Counted from the first letter of the stretch, positions 53,674 through 63,015 are shown. The stretch is 64,000 bases of DNA from [Enterobacter] lignolyticus SCF1 (GCF_000164865.1 NC_014618.1:1426001-1490000), one strand, 5' to 3'. Translations and numbers: made by a program. The notes: generated by a model from the letters alone, not told the origin.

Positions 53674-54858
53674 ATGAATCCGAACGCTACCACGACGCCG
53701 CGCAACCGTTCTAACGCCGAATTATTCCGCATCGCGTTTGCCGTTTTCCTCACCTATATGACCGTCGGCTTGCCGCTGCCGGTGATCCCGCTGTTTGTGC
53801 ACCAGGAGCTGGGCTACGGCAATACCCTGGTCGGTATTGCGGTGGGCATTCAGTTTCTGGCGACCGTGCTGACCCGCGGCTATGCCGGACGGCTCGCCGA
53901 CCAGCATGGCGCTAAGCGCTCTGCGCTGCAGGGGATGCTTGCCTGCGCGCTGGCCGGGGGCGCGTGGCTGCTGGCGGCGCTGCTGCCGGTAGCGGCAATG
54001 TATAAATTCGCGCTGCTTGTCGTCGGACGGCTGATTCTTGGTTTTGGCGAAAGCCAACTGCTGACCGGGACATTGACCTGGGGGATGGGGCTGGTGGGGC
54101 CCGGCCGCTCTGGCAAGGTCATGTCGTGGAACGGCATGGCCATTTACGGCGCGCTGGCGGCCGGGGCGCCGCTGGGGCTGCTGATTCACAGCTATTACGG
54201 CTTTGCCGCGCTGTCGGCCGCCACGATGGCGCTGCCGCTGCTGGCATGGGCGTTTAATGGAACCGTGCGAAAAGTACCCGCCCATGCCGGGGTGCGCCCG
54301 TCGCTATGGAGCGTTATCGGGCTTATCTGGAAACCGGGGATTGGGCTGGCGCTGCAGGGCGTGGGATTCGCCGTGATAGGCACCTTTGTCTCGCTCTATT
54401 TTATGAGTAACGGCTGGCCCATGGCGGGGTTCACGCTAACCGCCTTTGGCGGCGCGTTTGTACTGATGCGAATTCTGTTTGGCTGGATGCCTGACCGTTT
54501 TGGCGGCGTAAACGTCGCCATTGTCTCGCTGCTCGTGGAGGCGCTCGGTCTGATTCTGCTCTGGCAGGCGCCGGGGGCCTGGATCGCGCTGGCCGGTGCG
54601 GCGCTGACCGGCGCCGGCTGTTCGCTGATTTTCCCGGCGCTCGGCGTTGAGGTGGTGAAGCGGGTTCCGCCGCAGGTTCGCGGTACGGCGTTGGGCGGCT
54701 ATGCGGCGTTTCAGGACATCTCCTACGGCGTAACCGGTCCGCTGGCGGGGCTGCTGGCAACCTCCTGGGGATATCCGTCCGTCTTCCTTGCCGGGGCGAT
54801 TTCCGCCGTCGTCGGTATTCTGGTGACCCTGCTGGCGCTCAGAGAACCAGCCAGATAA
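53674..54858 (+). CDS. yfcJ: YfcJ, MFS transporter
   Basis: The 394-residue inner-membrane protein has about 12 helices, with the MFS pattern GYAGRLADQHGAKRSAL after helix 2 and GRLILGFGESQLLTGTLTWGMGLVGPGRSGKVMSWNG in the middle. It matches E. coli YfcJ (392), a member of the YhhS/SetAB-like transporters with no settled substrate; export of sugars or drugs has been suggested for relatives. The start at ATG 53674 (MNPNATTTPRN) is preferred to an upstream in-frame codon inside the fabB terminator. Its last 20 bases overlap the convergent flk gene. Confidence 0.9.
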   Translation: MNPNATTTPRNRSNAELFRIAFAVFLTYMTVGLPLPVIPLFVHQELGYGNTLVGIAVGIQFLATVLTRGYAGRLADQHGAKRSALQGMLACALAGGAWLLAALLPVAAMYKFALLVVGRLILGFGESQLLTGTLTWGMGLVGPGRSGKVMSWNGMAIYGALAAGAPLGLLIHSYYGFAALSAATMALPLLAWAFNGTVRKVPAHAGVRPSLWSVIGLIWKPGIGLALQGVGFAVIGTFVSLYFMSNGWPMAGFTLTAFGGAFVLMRILFGWMPDRFGGVNVAIVSLLVEALGLILLWQAPGAWIALAGAALTGAGCSLIFPALGVEVVKRVPPQVRGTALGGYAAFQDISYGVTGPLAGLLATSWGYPSVFLAGAISAVVGILVTLLALREPAR

Positions 54859-55843
54859 GCGCAAGCGCGACGACGATAGCGATCAGCATCAGGCCCGGGC
54901 GCGCCGACAGCGCCTTCACGTTGTCAATCAGTGGCGCAAACGGGCTGTAGATCGGCTGAATATTGCGAATTTCCAGCGTATCCGGCGAATGTTGTTCGAC
55001 GCGCTTGAGGAAGATTTGGTTGAGCAGGTCCTGCACCTGCGCGGTGGTCAGAATGGCCTGCGGCGTGACCTGCCAGTTTTGCTGCGCATAGTCGCGAATT
55101 GACTGCCACTCGTGGGGCTCCATCGGCTGCTTGAGCGCAGCCTGCACGCTATTGAGCGTAGGGGCGTTCTGCGTACTGAGCGTCTGACGCGCCTGCAGCC
55201 AGGTCATCAGCGCGTTGAAGTGCTTCGCCGGAATCAGCTCGCCGGTTTTTACCCCGGAAAGCTCAAGCATTGACTGCCAGATAATTTTGCTGGATTCCCC
55301 GGTGGCGGCCGACACCTTATTCACCAGCTGATTGAGCGTGTTGTGCTCCGCGGGCAGCAGGGGGCGCGCGGTTGCCGGGCGCTGCTGCGGCTGCGGAATG
55401 TTCAGCTGGTTGTTTTGCAGCAGCTGCAGCACGTTGCGCAGCTGCTCCGGCGTGAGCTGGCTGAGCGCCGTCTGGCCATACTGCTGGCGGATAAAATCGC
55501 TGACCGCCTGACGGTTATTGCCAAGGCTCAGAAGCTCCGTCAGCTGGGAAAGCGTCTGGCGCACGCTCAGGTTTTGCTGGGCGTTTTCCAGACGATGGTT
55601 AAGGTTCTGCTCTGCCGCCGGGAAGTGGCGCGACAGCAGTTGCGCATCTCCCTTGAGCCCCAAATCATGCTTAACCCCGGCCCACACTTCCGCATTTTGC
55701 TGCGAGGTGAGCGCGATCAACCGGGTTACCAGCCGTTCAAGCACCGTACGCTGCTGGGTGGATAGGGGCTGTTCGCCAGGTACCGAGGGGGGAAGACCTT
55801 CCGCAGGCGGGCGCGCGGGCATACCAGAGATGGGTTGCGTCAT
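54839..55843 (-). CDS. flk: Flk (RflH), putative regulator of flagellar hook-export checkpoint
   Basis: The 334-residue protein starts MTQPISGMPARPPAEG and ends in a single C-terminal membrane anchor (PGLMLIAIVVALALIWLVL). The middle is rich in Gln and Leu: LTSQQNAEVWAGVKHDLGLKGDAQLLSRHFPAAEQNL and LLPAEHNTLNQLVNKVSAATGESSKIIWQSMLELSGVKTGELIPAKHF match E. coli Flk. In Salmonella it acts as an inner-membrane spotter that prevents premature FlgM export. AGGATCC before the ATG at 55843 supports this start. It diverges from pdxB and overlaps yfcJ at its 3' end. Confidence 0.9.
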   Translation of the reverse strand: MTQPISGMPARPPAEGLPPSVPGEQPLSTQQRTVLERLVTRLIALTSQQNAEVWAGVKHDLGLKGDAQLLSRHFPAAEQNLNHRLENAQQNLSVRQTLSQLTELLSLGNNRQAVSDFIRQQYGQTALSQLTPEQLRNVLQLLQNNQLNIPQPQQRPATARPLLPAEHNTLNQLVNKVSAATGESSKIIWQSMLELSGVKTGELIPAKHFNALMTWLQARQTLSTQNAPTLNSVQAALKQPMEPHEWQSIRDYAQQNWQVTPQAILTTAQVQDLLNQIFLKRVEQHSPDTLEIRNIQPIYSPFAPLIDNVKALSARPGLMLIAIVVALALIWLVL

Positions 55844-55951
55844 GATGGATCCTGTGTGTCCGACCGGTGTCATCCAGGTTGTCTGTGTTCCTGGCGGCAA
55901 GATTATGGCACACTTCCCCGGTTAACTCTCGTCTCACACAGGTACTGTACC

Positions 55952-57097
55952 GTGAAAATCCTCGTTGATGAAAATATGCCCTACGCCCGCGAGCTGTTCA
56001 GCCGCCTGGGTGAGGTAAAGGCCGTTGCCGGACGCCCAATTCCGCAGCATGAGCTGGACGATGCGGACGCGTTAATGGTGCGTTCGGTCACTAAAGTGAA
56101 TGAAGCGCTGCTTGCCGGGAAACCGGTCAAATTTGTCGGTACGGCAACGGCAGGTACCGATCATGTGGATGATGCCTGGCTTGCGCAGGCGGGAATCGGT
56201 TTTTCGGCAGCGCCGGGCTGTAACGCCATTGCGGTTGTGGAGTATGTGTTCTCCGCGCTGCTGATGCTGGCGGAACGCGATGGCTTTTCCCTTGCGGATC
56301 GCACCGTGGGGATTGTCGGCGTCGGCAACGTCGGCGGGCGTCTGCAAAAACGCCTGGAGGCGTTGGGGATCCGCACGCTGCTGTGCGACCCGCCGCGCGC
56401 CGATAAGGGCGACGATGAGGATTTCCGCACGCTGGATGAGCTGGTGCAGGAGGCGGATATCCTGACCTTCCATACGCCGCTGTTTAAAGACGGGCCCTAC
56501 CGGACGCTGCATCTGGCGGATGACGCCCTGATCCGCCGCCTGAAGCCGGGGACGATTTTAATTAACGCCTGCCGCGGCCCGGTGGTGGATAACGCCGCGC
56601 TGCTGGCGCGCTTGCAGGCGGGCCAGCCGCTCAGCGTAGTGCTGGACGTGTGGGAGCCGGAGCCGGAGCTCAATACCGCGCTGCTCGAACGGGTAGATAT
56701 CGGTACGGCGCACATTGCGGGCTATACGCTGGAAGGGAAAGCGCGCGGGACCACGCAGGTCTTTGAAGCCTATAGCCAGTTTATCGGGCATCCGCAGCAG
56801 GTGGCGCTCGACTCGCTGCTGCCCGCGCCGGAATTCGGTCGTGTCACGCTTCACGGCGCGCTCGACGAGTCTACGCTGAAAAGGCTGGTGCATTTAGTGT
56901 ATGATGTGCGCCGCGATGATGCGCCGCTGCGAAAAGTAGCGGGAATTCCGGGTGAATTCGATAAATTGCGTAAAAATTATCTCGAACGACGTGAATGGTC
57001 GTCGCTATACGTTATGTGTGACGATAAAGCGGCAGCCGAACTGCTGCATAAGCTGGGATTTAACGCAGTTTATACTCACAACCATTCCGTCCGTTAA
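55952..57097 (+). CDS. pdxB: Erythronate-4-phosphate dehydrogenase
   Basis: The 381-residue D-2-hydroxyacid dehydrogenase oxidises 4-phosphoerythronate in the pyridoxal 5'-phosphate pathway. Features: MKILVDENMPYARELFSRLGEVKAV at the start, KFVGTATAGTDHVD, the NAD-binding GIVGVGNVGGRLQKRLEALG, INACRGPVVDNAALL with the catalytic Arg, and DVWEPEPELNTALLERVDIGTAHIAGYTLEGKARGT with Glu and His. The start is GTG at 55952, as in E. coli. The C-terminal dimerisation domain (RRDDAPLRKVAGIPGEFDKLRKNYLERREW) is complete. Confidence 0.96.
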   Translation: MKILVDENMPYARELFSRLGEVKAVAGRPIPQHELDDADALMVRSVTKVNEALLAGKPVKFVGTATAGTDHVDDAWLAQAGIGFSAAPGCNAIAVVEYVFSALLMLAERDGFSLADRTVGIVGVGNVGGRLQKRLEALGIRTLLCDPPRADKGDDEDFRTLDELVQEADILTFHTPLFKDGPYRTLHLADDALIRRLKPGTILINACRGPVVDNAALLARLQAGQPLSVVLDVWEPEPELNTALLERVDIGTAHIAGYTLEGKARGTTQVFEAYSQFIGHPQQVALDSLLPAPEFGRVTLHGALDESTLKRLVHLVYDVRRDDAPLRKVAGIPGEFDKLRKNYLERREWSSLYVMCDDKAAAELLHKLGFNAVYTHNHSVR

Positions 57098-57164
57098 TGT
57101 CTTCTTAAGACTCCCCCGTCACTATGCTGGCGGGGCGGTCATTTTATTTCTGGAGTAAACCACC

Positions 57165-58178
57165 ATGTCTGAAGGCTGGAATATTGCCATTTTAGGCGCC
57201 ACGGGCGCCGTCGGTGAAGCCCTGCTCGAAACACTTGCTGAGCGTCAGTTCCCGGTGGGGGAAATCTATGCGCTGGCGCGTGCTGACAGCGCCGGTGAGC
57301 ACCTGCGTTTTGGCGGTAAATCCGTCATGGTTCAGGATGCCGCCGCGTTTGACTGGACCCAGGCGCAGCTGGCGTTTTTTGCCGCCGGCGCCGAGGCTTC
57401 TGCAACGTATGCCGAAGAAGCCGTTAACGCGGGCTGCCTGATTATCGATCTTAGCGGGCTGTTCGCGCTCGAACCTGACGTGCCGCTGGTGGTGCCGGAA
57501 GTGAACCCGTTCGTGCTGGCCGACTACCGTAACCGCAACATCATTGCCGTCCCGGGCAGCCTGTCCAGCCAGCTGCTTGCCGCGCTGAAGCCGCTGATTG
57601 ATGAGGGCGGACTGTCGCGCATTGCAGTCACCAACCTGCTGTCGGCCTCGGCGCAGGGTAAAAAAGCGGTTGATGCGCTGGCCGGTCAGAGCGCGAAACT
57701 GCTCAACGGGATCCCCATCGATGAAGATGACTTTTTTGGTCAGCAGCTGGCGTTCAACATGCTGCCGCTGCTGCCGGATAGCGAAGGCAGCGTGCGCGAA
57801 GAGCGCCGCATTGTCGATGAGGTCCGCAAGATTCTGCAGGACGAAGGCGTCATGATTTCCGCGCACTGCGTCCGCGCGCCGGTCTTTTACGGCCACGCCC
57901 AGATGGTGAGCTTCGAGGCGCTGCGTCCGCTGGCGGCGGAGGAAGCGCGCGATGCTTTCGCCCGCGGCGAAGATATCGTCCTGTCGGAAGAAAACGAATT
58001 TCCGACCCAGGTGGGCGATGCGTCCGGCAGCGCGCATCTGTCGGTGGGCTGCGTACGTAACGATTACGGCATGCCGGAACAGATTCAGTTCTGGTCGGTT
58101 GCCGATAACGTGCGCTTCGGCGGCGCGCTGATGGCGGTGAAGATTGCTGAGAAGCTGGTGCAGGAGTATCTGTACTGA
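57165..58178 (+). CDS. usg: Usg, aspartate-semialdehyde dehydrogenase-like protein
   Basis: The 337-residue protein has the ASADH fold: NIAILGATGAVGEALLETLAERQFPVGEIYALA at the start and DLSGLFALEPDVPLVVPEVNPF later. In the place where true ASADH has a catalytic cysteine (GNCS-type), this protein reads VPGSLSSQLLAAL, with no cysteine. It is therefore probably not an active dehydrogenase; E. coli Usg has the same property and no known role. Its stop overlaps the truA start (TGATG), as in E. coli, where usg and truA are co-transcribed with pdxB. Confidence 0.93.
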   Translation: MSEGWNIAILGATGAVGEALLETLAERQFPVGEIYALARADSAGEHLRFGGKSVMVQDAAAFDWTQAQLAFFAAGAEASATYAEEAVNAGCLIIDLSGLFALEPDVPLVVPEVNPFVLADYRNRNIIAVPGSLSSQLLAALKPLIDEGGLSRIAVTNLLSASAQGKKAVDALAGQSAKLLNGIPIDEDDFFGQQLAFNMLPLLPDSEGSVREERRIVDEVRKILQDEGVMISAHCVRAPVFYGHAQMVSFEALRPLAAEEARDAFARGEDIVLSEENEFPTQVGDASGSAHLSVGCVRNDYGMPEQIQFWSVADNVRFGGALMAVKIAEKLVQEYLY

Positions 58179-58990
58179 TGTCTGAAGCGGAACAACTGCC
58201 GGTGTATAAAATCGCCCTCGGTATTGAATATGACGGCAGCAAGTATTACGGCTGGCAGCGGCAGAACGAAGTGCGCAGCGTGCAGGAAAAGCTGGAAAAA
58301 GCGCTCTCGCAGGTGGCTAACGAGCCGGTAACCGTGTTTTGCGCCGGACGTACCGATGCCGGCGTGCACGGCACCGGACAGGTTGTTCATTTTGAAACCC
58401 GCGCGGAGCGTAAAGACGCCGCGTGGACGCTGGGCGTAAATGCGAATTTACCTGGTGACATTGCGGTGCGCTGGGTGAAATATGTCGCCGATGATTTTCA
58501 CGCGCGCTTCAGCGCAACGGCGCGTCGCTATCGCTATGTCATCTATAATCATCGCCTGCGCCCGGCGGTGCTAAGCCAGGGCGTTACGCATTACCACCAG
58601 CCGCTTGATGCCGCGCGGATGCAGCGTGCTGCGCAGTGCCTGCTGGGGGAGAATGATTTTACGTCGTTTCGGGCGGTGCAGTGCCAGTCGCGCACGCCGT
58701 GGCGAAACGTTATGCACATTAACGTTGAGCGTTACGGTGCGTATGTGGTGGTGGATATCAAAGCCAACGCGTTTGTACATCATATGGTGCGGAATATTGT
58801 GGGCAGCCTGATGGAAGTAGGCGCCGGAAACCAGCCGGAGAGCTGGATTGCAGAGCTGTTGGCCGCGAAGGACAGGACGCTTGCGGCGGCAACGGCAAAA
58901 GCGGAAGGGCTGTATCTCGTTTCGGTGGATTATCCGGAGCGTTTCGACCTTCCAAAACCGCCTATGGGGCCGCTGTTTCTGGCGGACTGA
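58178..58990 (+). CDS. truA: tRNA pseudouridine(38-40) synthase TruA
   Basis: The 270-residue enzyme makes pseudouridine at positions 38-40 of the tRNA anticodon stem. The catalytic aspartate is in CAGRTDAGVHGTGQVVHF. KIALGIEYDGSKYYGWQRQNEVRSVQEKLEKALSQV and DDFHARFSATARRYRYVIYN, then FVHHMVRNIVGSLMEVG, are family motifs. Length equals E. coli TruA. The start overlaps the usg stop and is preceded by GGTGCAGGAGTA. Confidence 0.97.
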   Translation: MSEAEQLPVYKIALGIEYDGSKYYGWQRQNEVRSVQEKLEKALSQVANEPVTVFCAGRTDAGVHGTGQVVHFETRAERKDAAWTLGVNANLPGDIAVRWVKYVADDFHARFSATARRYRYVIYNHRLRPAVLSQGVTHYHQPLDAARMQRAAQCLLGENDFTSFRAVQCQSRTPWRNVMHINVERYGAYVVVDIKANAFVHHMVRNIVGSLMEVGAGNQPESWIAELLAAKDRTLAAATAKAEGLYLVSVDYPERFDLPKPPMGPLFLAD

Positions 58991-59019
58991 ATCATGCAGT
59001 CATTAAAGGTTAGACAACT

Positions 59020-59688
59020 ATGGATTTGATTCGCTTTTTAATTGATTTCATTCTGCATATTGATGTTCACCTGGCTGAACTGGTCGCCAACTACGGCGTC
59101 TGGGTGTATGCCATTCTGTTTTTGATCCTGTTTTGTGAAACGGGCCTGGTGGTGACGCCGTTCCTGCCTGGCGATTCGCTGCTGTTTGTCGCCGGGGCGC
59201 TCTCCGCGCTGCCGACGAACGATCTGAACGTCCACCTGATGGTGGCGCTGATGGTGCTCGCGGCGATTATCGGCGATGCGCTGAACTATACGATTGGCCG
59301 GGTGTTCGGCGAGAAGCTATTCAGCAATCCGAATTCGAAAATCTTCCGCCGCAGCTATCTCGACAAGACCCACGCGTTTTATGAAAAACACGGCGGGAAA
59401 ACCATCATTTTGGCGCGTTTTGTGCCTATCGTCCGTACGTTTGCGCCGTTTGTGGCCGGGATGGGGCATATGTCCTACCGCCACTTTGCCGCCTATAACG
59501 TGGTGGGCGCGCTGCTGTGGGTGCTGCTGTTCACCTATGCGGGCTACCTGTTCGGCGATCTGCCTATCGTGCAGGAAAACCTGAAGCTGCTGATTGTCGC
59601 GATTATTGTTCTGTCGGTGCTGCCGGGGGTTATTGAAATCATCCGTCACAAGCGCGCGGCGGCAAAACAGGCGAAACAGGTGAAATAA
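59020..59688 (+). CDS. dedA: DedA, SNARE-associated/DedA-family membrane protein
   Basis: The 222-residue inner-membrane protein has about five hydrophobic segments and the family motif FCETGLVVTPFLPGDSLLFVAGAL, with ARFVPIVRTFAPFVAGMGHMSYRHF later. DedA proteins are flippase-like carriers; relatives recycle undecaprenyl phosphate or phosphatidylethanolamine and support the proton motive force. Which lipid this one handles is not established. It lies 29 bases after truA and before accD, as in E. coli. Confidence 0.95.
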   Translation: MDLIRFLIDFILHIDVHLAELVANYGVWVYAILFLILFCETGLVVTPFLPGDSLLFVAGALSALPTNDLNVHLMVALMVLAAIIGDALNYTIGRVFGEKLFSNPNSKIFRRSYLDKTHAFYEKHGGKTIILARFVPIVRTFAPFVAGMGHMSYRHFAAYNVVGALLWVLLFTYAGYLFGDLPIVQENLKLLIVAIIVLSVLPGVIEIIRHKRAAAKQAKQVK

Positions 59689-59864
59689 CGCCACGAGCGT
59701 AGTAAAGCAGGGGACAGAAAGGGGTTAGACCACTTTTTTGTCCCATGTTTCTGGCTCTTATGTTTTAATGTGCAACATTTCATGGTCTGTAAGCGGTAAA
59801 AATGGCATTATTTGCCGCTTATGGCAAAACTGGCATCGACCAGGTTCAGGCAGAAAGGTTATCA

Positions 59865-60779
59865 ATGAGCTGGATTGAACGAATTAAAAGCAATATAACC
59901 CCCACCCGCAAGGCGAGTATCCCGGAAGGGGTATGGACCAAGTGCGACAGCTGCGGTCAGGTTCTGTACCGTGCAGAGCTGGAGCGCAACCTGGAGGTTT
60001 GCCCGAAGTGCGATCACCACATGCGTATGACAGCGCGCAATCGCCTGCATAGCCTGCTGGACGAAGGAACTCTGGTGGAACTGGGTAGCGAACTTGAGCC
60101 GAAAGACGTGCTGAAGTTTCGTGACTCCAAGAAATACAAAGACCGTCTGGCCTCTGCGCAGAAAGAGACCGGCGAGAAAGACGCGCTGGTCGTGATGAAA
60201 GGCACGCTGTTCGGCATGCCTGTGGTCGCGGCGGCGTTTGAGTTCTCCTTTATGGGCGGCTCAATGGGCTCTGTGGTCGGCGCGCGTTTTGTCCGTGCCG
60301 TCGAGCAGGCGCTGGAAAATAACTGCCCGCTGGTGTGCTTCTCCGCCTCCGGCGGCGCGCGCATGCAGGAAGCGCTGATGTCGCTGATGCAGATGGCGAA
60401 AACCTCTGCGGCGCTGGCGAAGATGCAGGAGCGGGGTCTGCCGTACATCTCCGTGCTGACCGACCCGACCATGGGCGGCGTGTCCGCGAGCTTTGCGATG
60501 CTTGGCGACCTCAACATCGCCGAACCGAAAGCGCTGATCGGCTTTGCCGGACCTCGCGTTATTGAGCAGACCGTGCGTGAAAAATTGCCGCCGGGCTTCC
60601 AGCGCAGCGAATTCCTGATTGAAAAAGGCGCGATCGACATGATTGTTCGCCGTCCGGAAATGCGCTTTAAGCTTGCCAGCGTCCTGGCGAAGCTGATGAA
60701 TCTCCCGGCGCCGAATCCGGATACGCCGCGCGAAGGCGTGGTGGTGCCGCCGGTACCGGATCAGGAACCAGAGGCCTGA
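59865..60779 (+). CDS. accD: Acetyl-CoA carboxylase carboxyltransferase, beta subunit
   Basis: The 304-residue subunit transfers CO2 from biotin to acetyl-CoA together with AccA, the committed step of fatty-acid synthesis. A four-cysteine zinc finger is at Cys27, Cys30, Cys46 and Cys49 (TKCDSCGQ and VCPKCDHHM). The crotonase-like core has GGSMGSVVGARFVRAVEQAL and the oxyanion region SASGGARMQEALMSLMQMAKTSAAL, then DPTMGGVSASFAMLGD. The start is the ATG at 59865, which agrees exactly with E. coli length. It has its own promoter region of about 175 bases and a terminator. Confidence 0.97.
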   Translation: MSWIERIKSNITPTRKASIPEGVWTKCDSCGQVLYRAELERNLEVCPKCDHHMRMTARNRLHSLLDEGTLVELGSELEPKDVLKFRDSKKYKDRLASAQKETGEKDALVVMKGTLFGMPVVAAAFEFSFMGGSMGSVVGARFVRAVEQALENNCPLVCFSASGGARMQEALMSLMQMAKTSAALAKMQERGLPYISVLTDPTMGGVSASFAMLGDLNIAEPKALIGFAGPRVIEQTVREKLPPGFQRSEFLIEKGAIDMIVRRPEMRFKLASVLAKLMNLPAPNPDTPREGVVVPPVPDQEPEA

Positions 60780-60785
60780 TAATGC

Positions 60786-60817
60786 AAAGGGCAGGGCCAC
60801 CAGGCGCTGCCCTTTTT
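60786..60817 (+). terminator. accD terminator
   Basis: AAAGGGCAG and CTGCCCTTTTT arms with an inner GCC/GGC pairing around the loop; T tract present. Confidence 0.88.
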
Positions 60818-60849
60818 GCTTTTCTTCACCGTTAACAATCGCGGGCATC

Positions 60850-62118
60850 ATGGAAAAAGACCAACTTCCTCTCGCCACGTCGCCCCTGGCCACGTGGCTT
60901 TCTTATCTTGAACATCTGCATACAAAAACGATCGATCTCGGGTTAACGCGCGTGAGCGACGTGGCGACGCGCATGGCGGTGCAGAAACCGGCGCCATTCG
61001 TCTTCACCGTGGCGGGTACCAACGGTAAAGGCACCACCTGCCGGACGCTGGAGTCCATCCTGATGGCCGCAGGCTTAAAGGTGGGCGTCTACAGCTCGCC
61101 GCATCTGGTGCGCTACACCGAGCGGGTACGGATTCAGGGCGAAGAGCTGCCGGAATCGGCGCATACGGCTTCCTTTGCCGCCATTGAAGCGGCACGGGGC
61201 GAAACGTCGCTGACCTACTTTGAGTTCGGTACGCTGTCCGCGCTGTGGCTGTTTAAAGCCGCTCAGCTGGACGTGGTTATCCTCGAGGTGGGCCTCGGCG
61301 GCCGTCTGGATGCGACCAACATCGTTGATGCTGATGTGGCGGTGGTGACCAGCATCGCGCTCGATCATATTGACTGGCTGGGGCCGGACCGGGAAAGCAT
61401 CGGCCGCGAAAAAGCGGGGATTTTCCGCGCGGGCAAACCGGCGGTGGTCGGGGAGCCGGATATGCCGCAGACGATTGCCGAGGTGGCGGTGGAAAAAGGG
61501 GCGCTGCTGCTGCGTCGCGGCGTCGACTGGCGCTTTGAGGTGGCAAACGACAGCTGGCGGTTTAGCGATAAGCAGGGCGAGCTGAACGGTTTACCGCTGC
61601 CGCAGGTGCCGCAGCCTAACGCCGCGACCGCGCTTGCCGCGCTGCGCGCCAGCGGGCTTTCGGTCGATGAGCAGGCGATCCGCGACGGCATCGCCGGCGC
61701 GACGTTGCCTGGGCGCTTTCAGATAGTCAGCGCCGCGCCGCGGCTTATTCTGGACGTGGCGCACAACCCGCACGCGGCGGCGTACCTCGCCGGACGTCTC
61801 AAAAACTTGCCAAAGACCGGGCGCACGCTGGCGGTGATTGGTATGCTTCATGATAAAGATATCGCGGGCACGCTGGCGTGTCTGACGGAAGTTGTCGATC
61901 GGTGGTACTGTGCGCCGCTTGAGGGGCCGCGAGGCGCGACGGCGGAACAGCTGGTGGAACATTTGCGCGATGGCGAAGTCTATGCCACTGTAGCGCAGGC
62001 GTGGCATACGGCGATGGCCGATGCCCGCCCCGAAGATACGGTGCTGGTGTGTGGGTCCTTCCACACGGTAGCCCATGTAATGGAAGAGATGGACGCGGGG
62101 AGAACCGGTGGCGAGTAA
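60850..62118 (+). CDS. folC: Bifunctional folylpolyglutamate synthase / dihydrofolate synthase
   Basis: The 422-residue Mur-ligase-family enzyme adds glutamate to dihydropteroate and extends folate polyglutamate tails. The ATP loop is FTVAGTNGKGTTCRTLE (about residues 52-68). SPHLVRYTERVRIQGEELPE, FGTLSALWLFKAAQLDVVILEVGLGGRLDATN and LDVAHNPHAAAYLAGRL follow. Length agrees with E. coli FolC (422). Its last 11 bases overlap the start of dedD, which suggests coupled translation. Confidence 0.96.
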   Translation: MEKDQLPLATSPLATWLSYLEHLHTKTIDLGLTRVSDVATRMAVQKPAPFVFTVAGTNGKGTTCRTLESILMAAGLKVGVYSSPHLVRYTERVRIQGEELPESAHTASFAAIEAARGETSLTYFEFGTLSALWLFKAAQLDVVILEVGLGGRLDATNIVDADVAVVTSIALDHIDWLGPDRESIGREKAGIFRAGKPAVVGEPDMPQTIAEVAVEKGALLLRRGVDWRFEVANDSWRFSDKQGELNGLPLPQVPQPNAATALAALRASGLSVDEQAIRDGIAGATLPGRFQIVSAAPRLILDVAHNPHAAAYLAGRLKNLPKTGRTLAVIGMLHDKDIAGTLACLTEVVDRWYCAPLEGPRGATAEQLVEHLRDGEVYATVAQAWHTAMADARPEDTVLVCGSFHTVAHVMEEMDAGRTGGE

Positions 62119-62815
62119 GTTTCAGAATCGTTTAGTCGGAACCATTGCGCTGGTAGCGCTCGGGGTGATTGTGCTCCCCGGGCTGCTTGACGGCCAGAAA
62201 AAGCATTATCAGGACGAGTTTGCGGCAATCCCGCTGGTACCGAAGCCTGGCGATAAGGATGAGCCGGATATGCTGCCTGCCGCAACGCAGGCGCTGCCGT
62301 CGCAGCCGCCGGAAGGTGCTGCGGAAGAGGTGCGGGCCGGAGACGCCGCCGCGCCTTCGCTGGACGCATCGCGCATGGCGGTTAACAGCGGCGGTAGCGA
62401 TATTGACCAGACGCCAGAGCCGGTGGCGCCGCCAAAACCTAAGCCCGTAGCGCAAAAACCGCAGCCGCAGCCAAAGCCGGCGCGGGATACCGCCAGCGAG
62501 CAGCTGGCGGTGGCGACAGAGTCTGCGCCAGCGCCGCAGAAACCGGTCGCGGATAACATGCCCGCGCCGGTCGGCAAGGCCTATATCGTACAGCTGGGCG
62601 CGCTGAAGAATGCCGATAAAGTCAATGAAATCGTAGGCAAATTACGCGGTGCAGGCTTCAAGGTTTACACATCGCCTTCCACGCCGACACAGGGTAAAAT
62701 TACCCGCATCCTGGTGGGACCGGACGCATCGAAAGATAAGCTGAAAGGTTCGCTGGGTGAACTGAACCGGCTGTCGGGGCTGAACGGCGTTGTGATGGGA
62801 TATACGCCTAATTAA
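62108..62815 (+). CDS. dedD: DedD, SPOR-domain cell-division protein
   Basis: The 235-residue protein has one N-terminal membrane helix (LVGTIALVALGVIVLPGLL, about 9-27), a long Pro/Ala/Lys-rich periplasmic linker (about 85-155), and a C-terminal SPOR domain (about 157-235: YIVQLGALKNADKVNEIVGKLRGAGFKVY and ITRILVGPDASKDKLKG). SPOR binds denuded septal glycan strands, placing DedD at the division site. The start is GTG at 62108, inside the end of folC, as the family start MASKFQNRLVGTI shows. The linker is longer than in E. coli. Confidence 0.95.
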   Translation: MASKFQNRLVGTIALVALGVIVLPGLLDGQKKHYQDEFAAIPLVPKPGDKDEPDMLPAATQALPSQPPEGAAEEVRAGDAAAPSLDASRMAVNSGGSDIDQTPEPVAPPKPKPVAQKPQPQPKPARDTASEQLAVATESAPAPQKPVADNMPAPVGKAYIVQLGALKNADKVNEIVGKLRGAGFKVYTSPSTPTQGKITRILVGPDASKDKLKGSLGELNRLSGLNGVVMGYTPN

Positions 62816-62832
62816 CTCGCCCTTAAGCTGAC

Positions 62833-62855
62833 CCCTCTCCCGCAAGAGGAGAGGG
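62833..62855. repeat. Small inverted repeat downstream of dedD
   Basis: CCCTCTCC-cgcaaga-GGAGAGGG is a perfect eight-base stem. It resembles the CCCTCTCCC...GGGAGAGGG intergenic repeats common in Klebsiella, Enterobacter and Citrobacter. Confidence 0.6.
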
Positions 62856-62889
62856 TCTGCGCGAGGGAAACAGGCCGTTACGGCACCTG

Positions 62890-62919
62890 GCGCTGAACGT
62901 TTTTTCAGCGCTTTTTTTA
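62890..62919 (+). terminator. Terminator after dedD
   Basis: GCGCTGAA-cgtttt-TTCAGCGC followed by seven T residues. Confidence 0.9.
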
Positions 62920-62943
62920 TTTTTGTAGGGCACGGAAATCCCT

Positions 62944-62959
62944 ACGCAAACGTTTTCTT
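62944..62959 (+). promoter_or_regulatory. PurR operator before cvpA-purF
   Basis: ACGCAAACGTTTTCTT is an almost exact match to the PurR consensus ACGCAAACGTTTTCNT. It lies about 60 bases before the cvpA start, overlapping the promoter as in E. coli, so purine excess should repress cvpA-purF. Confidence 0.95.
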
Positions 62960-63015
62960 TTTCTGTTAGAATGCGCCCCGAACCGGACGACAGGGCGTAA
63001 CATCGTGGGACACAT

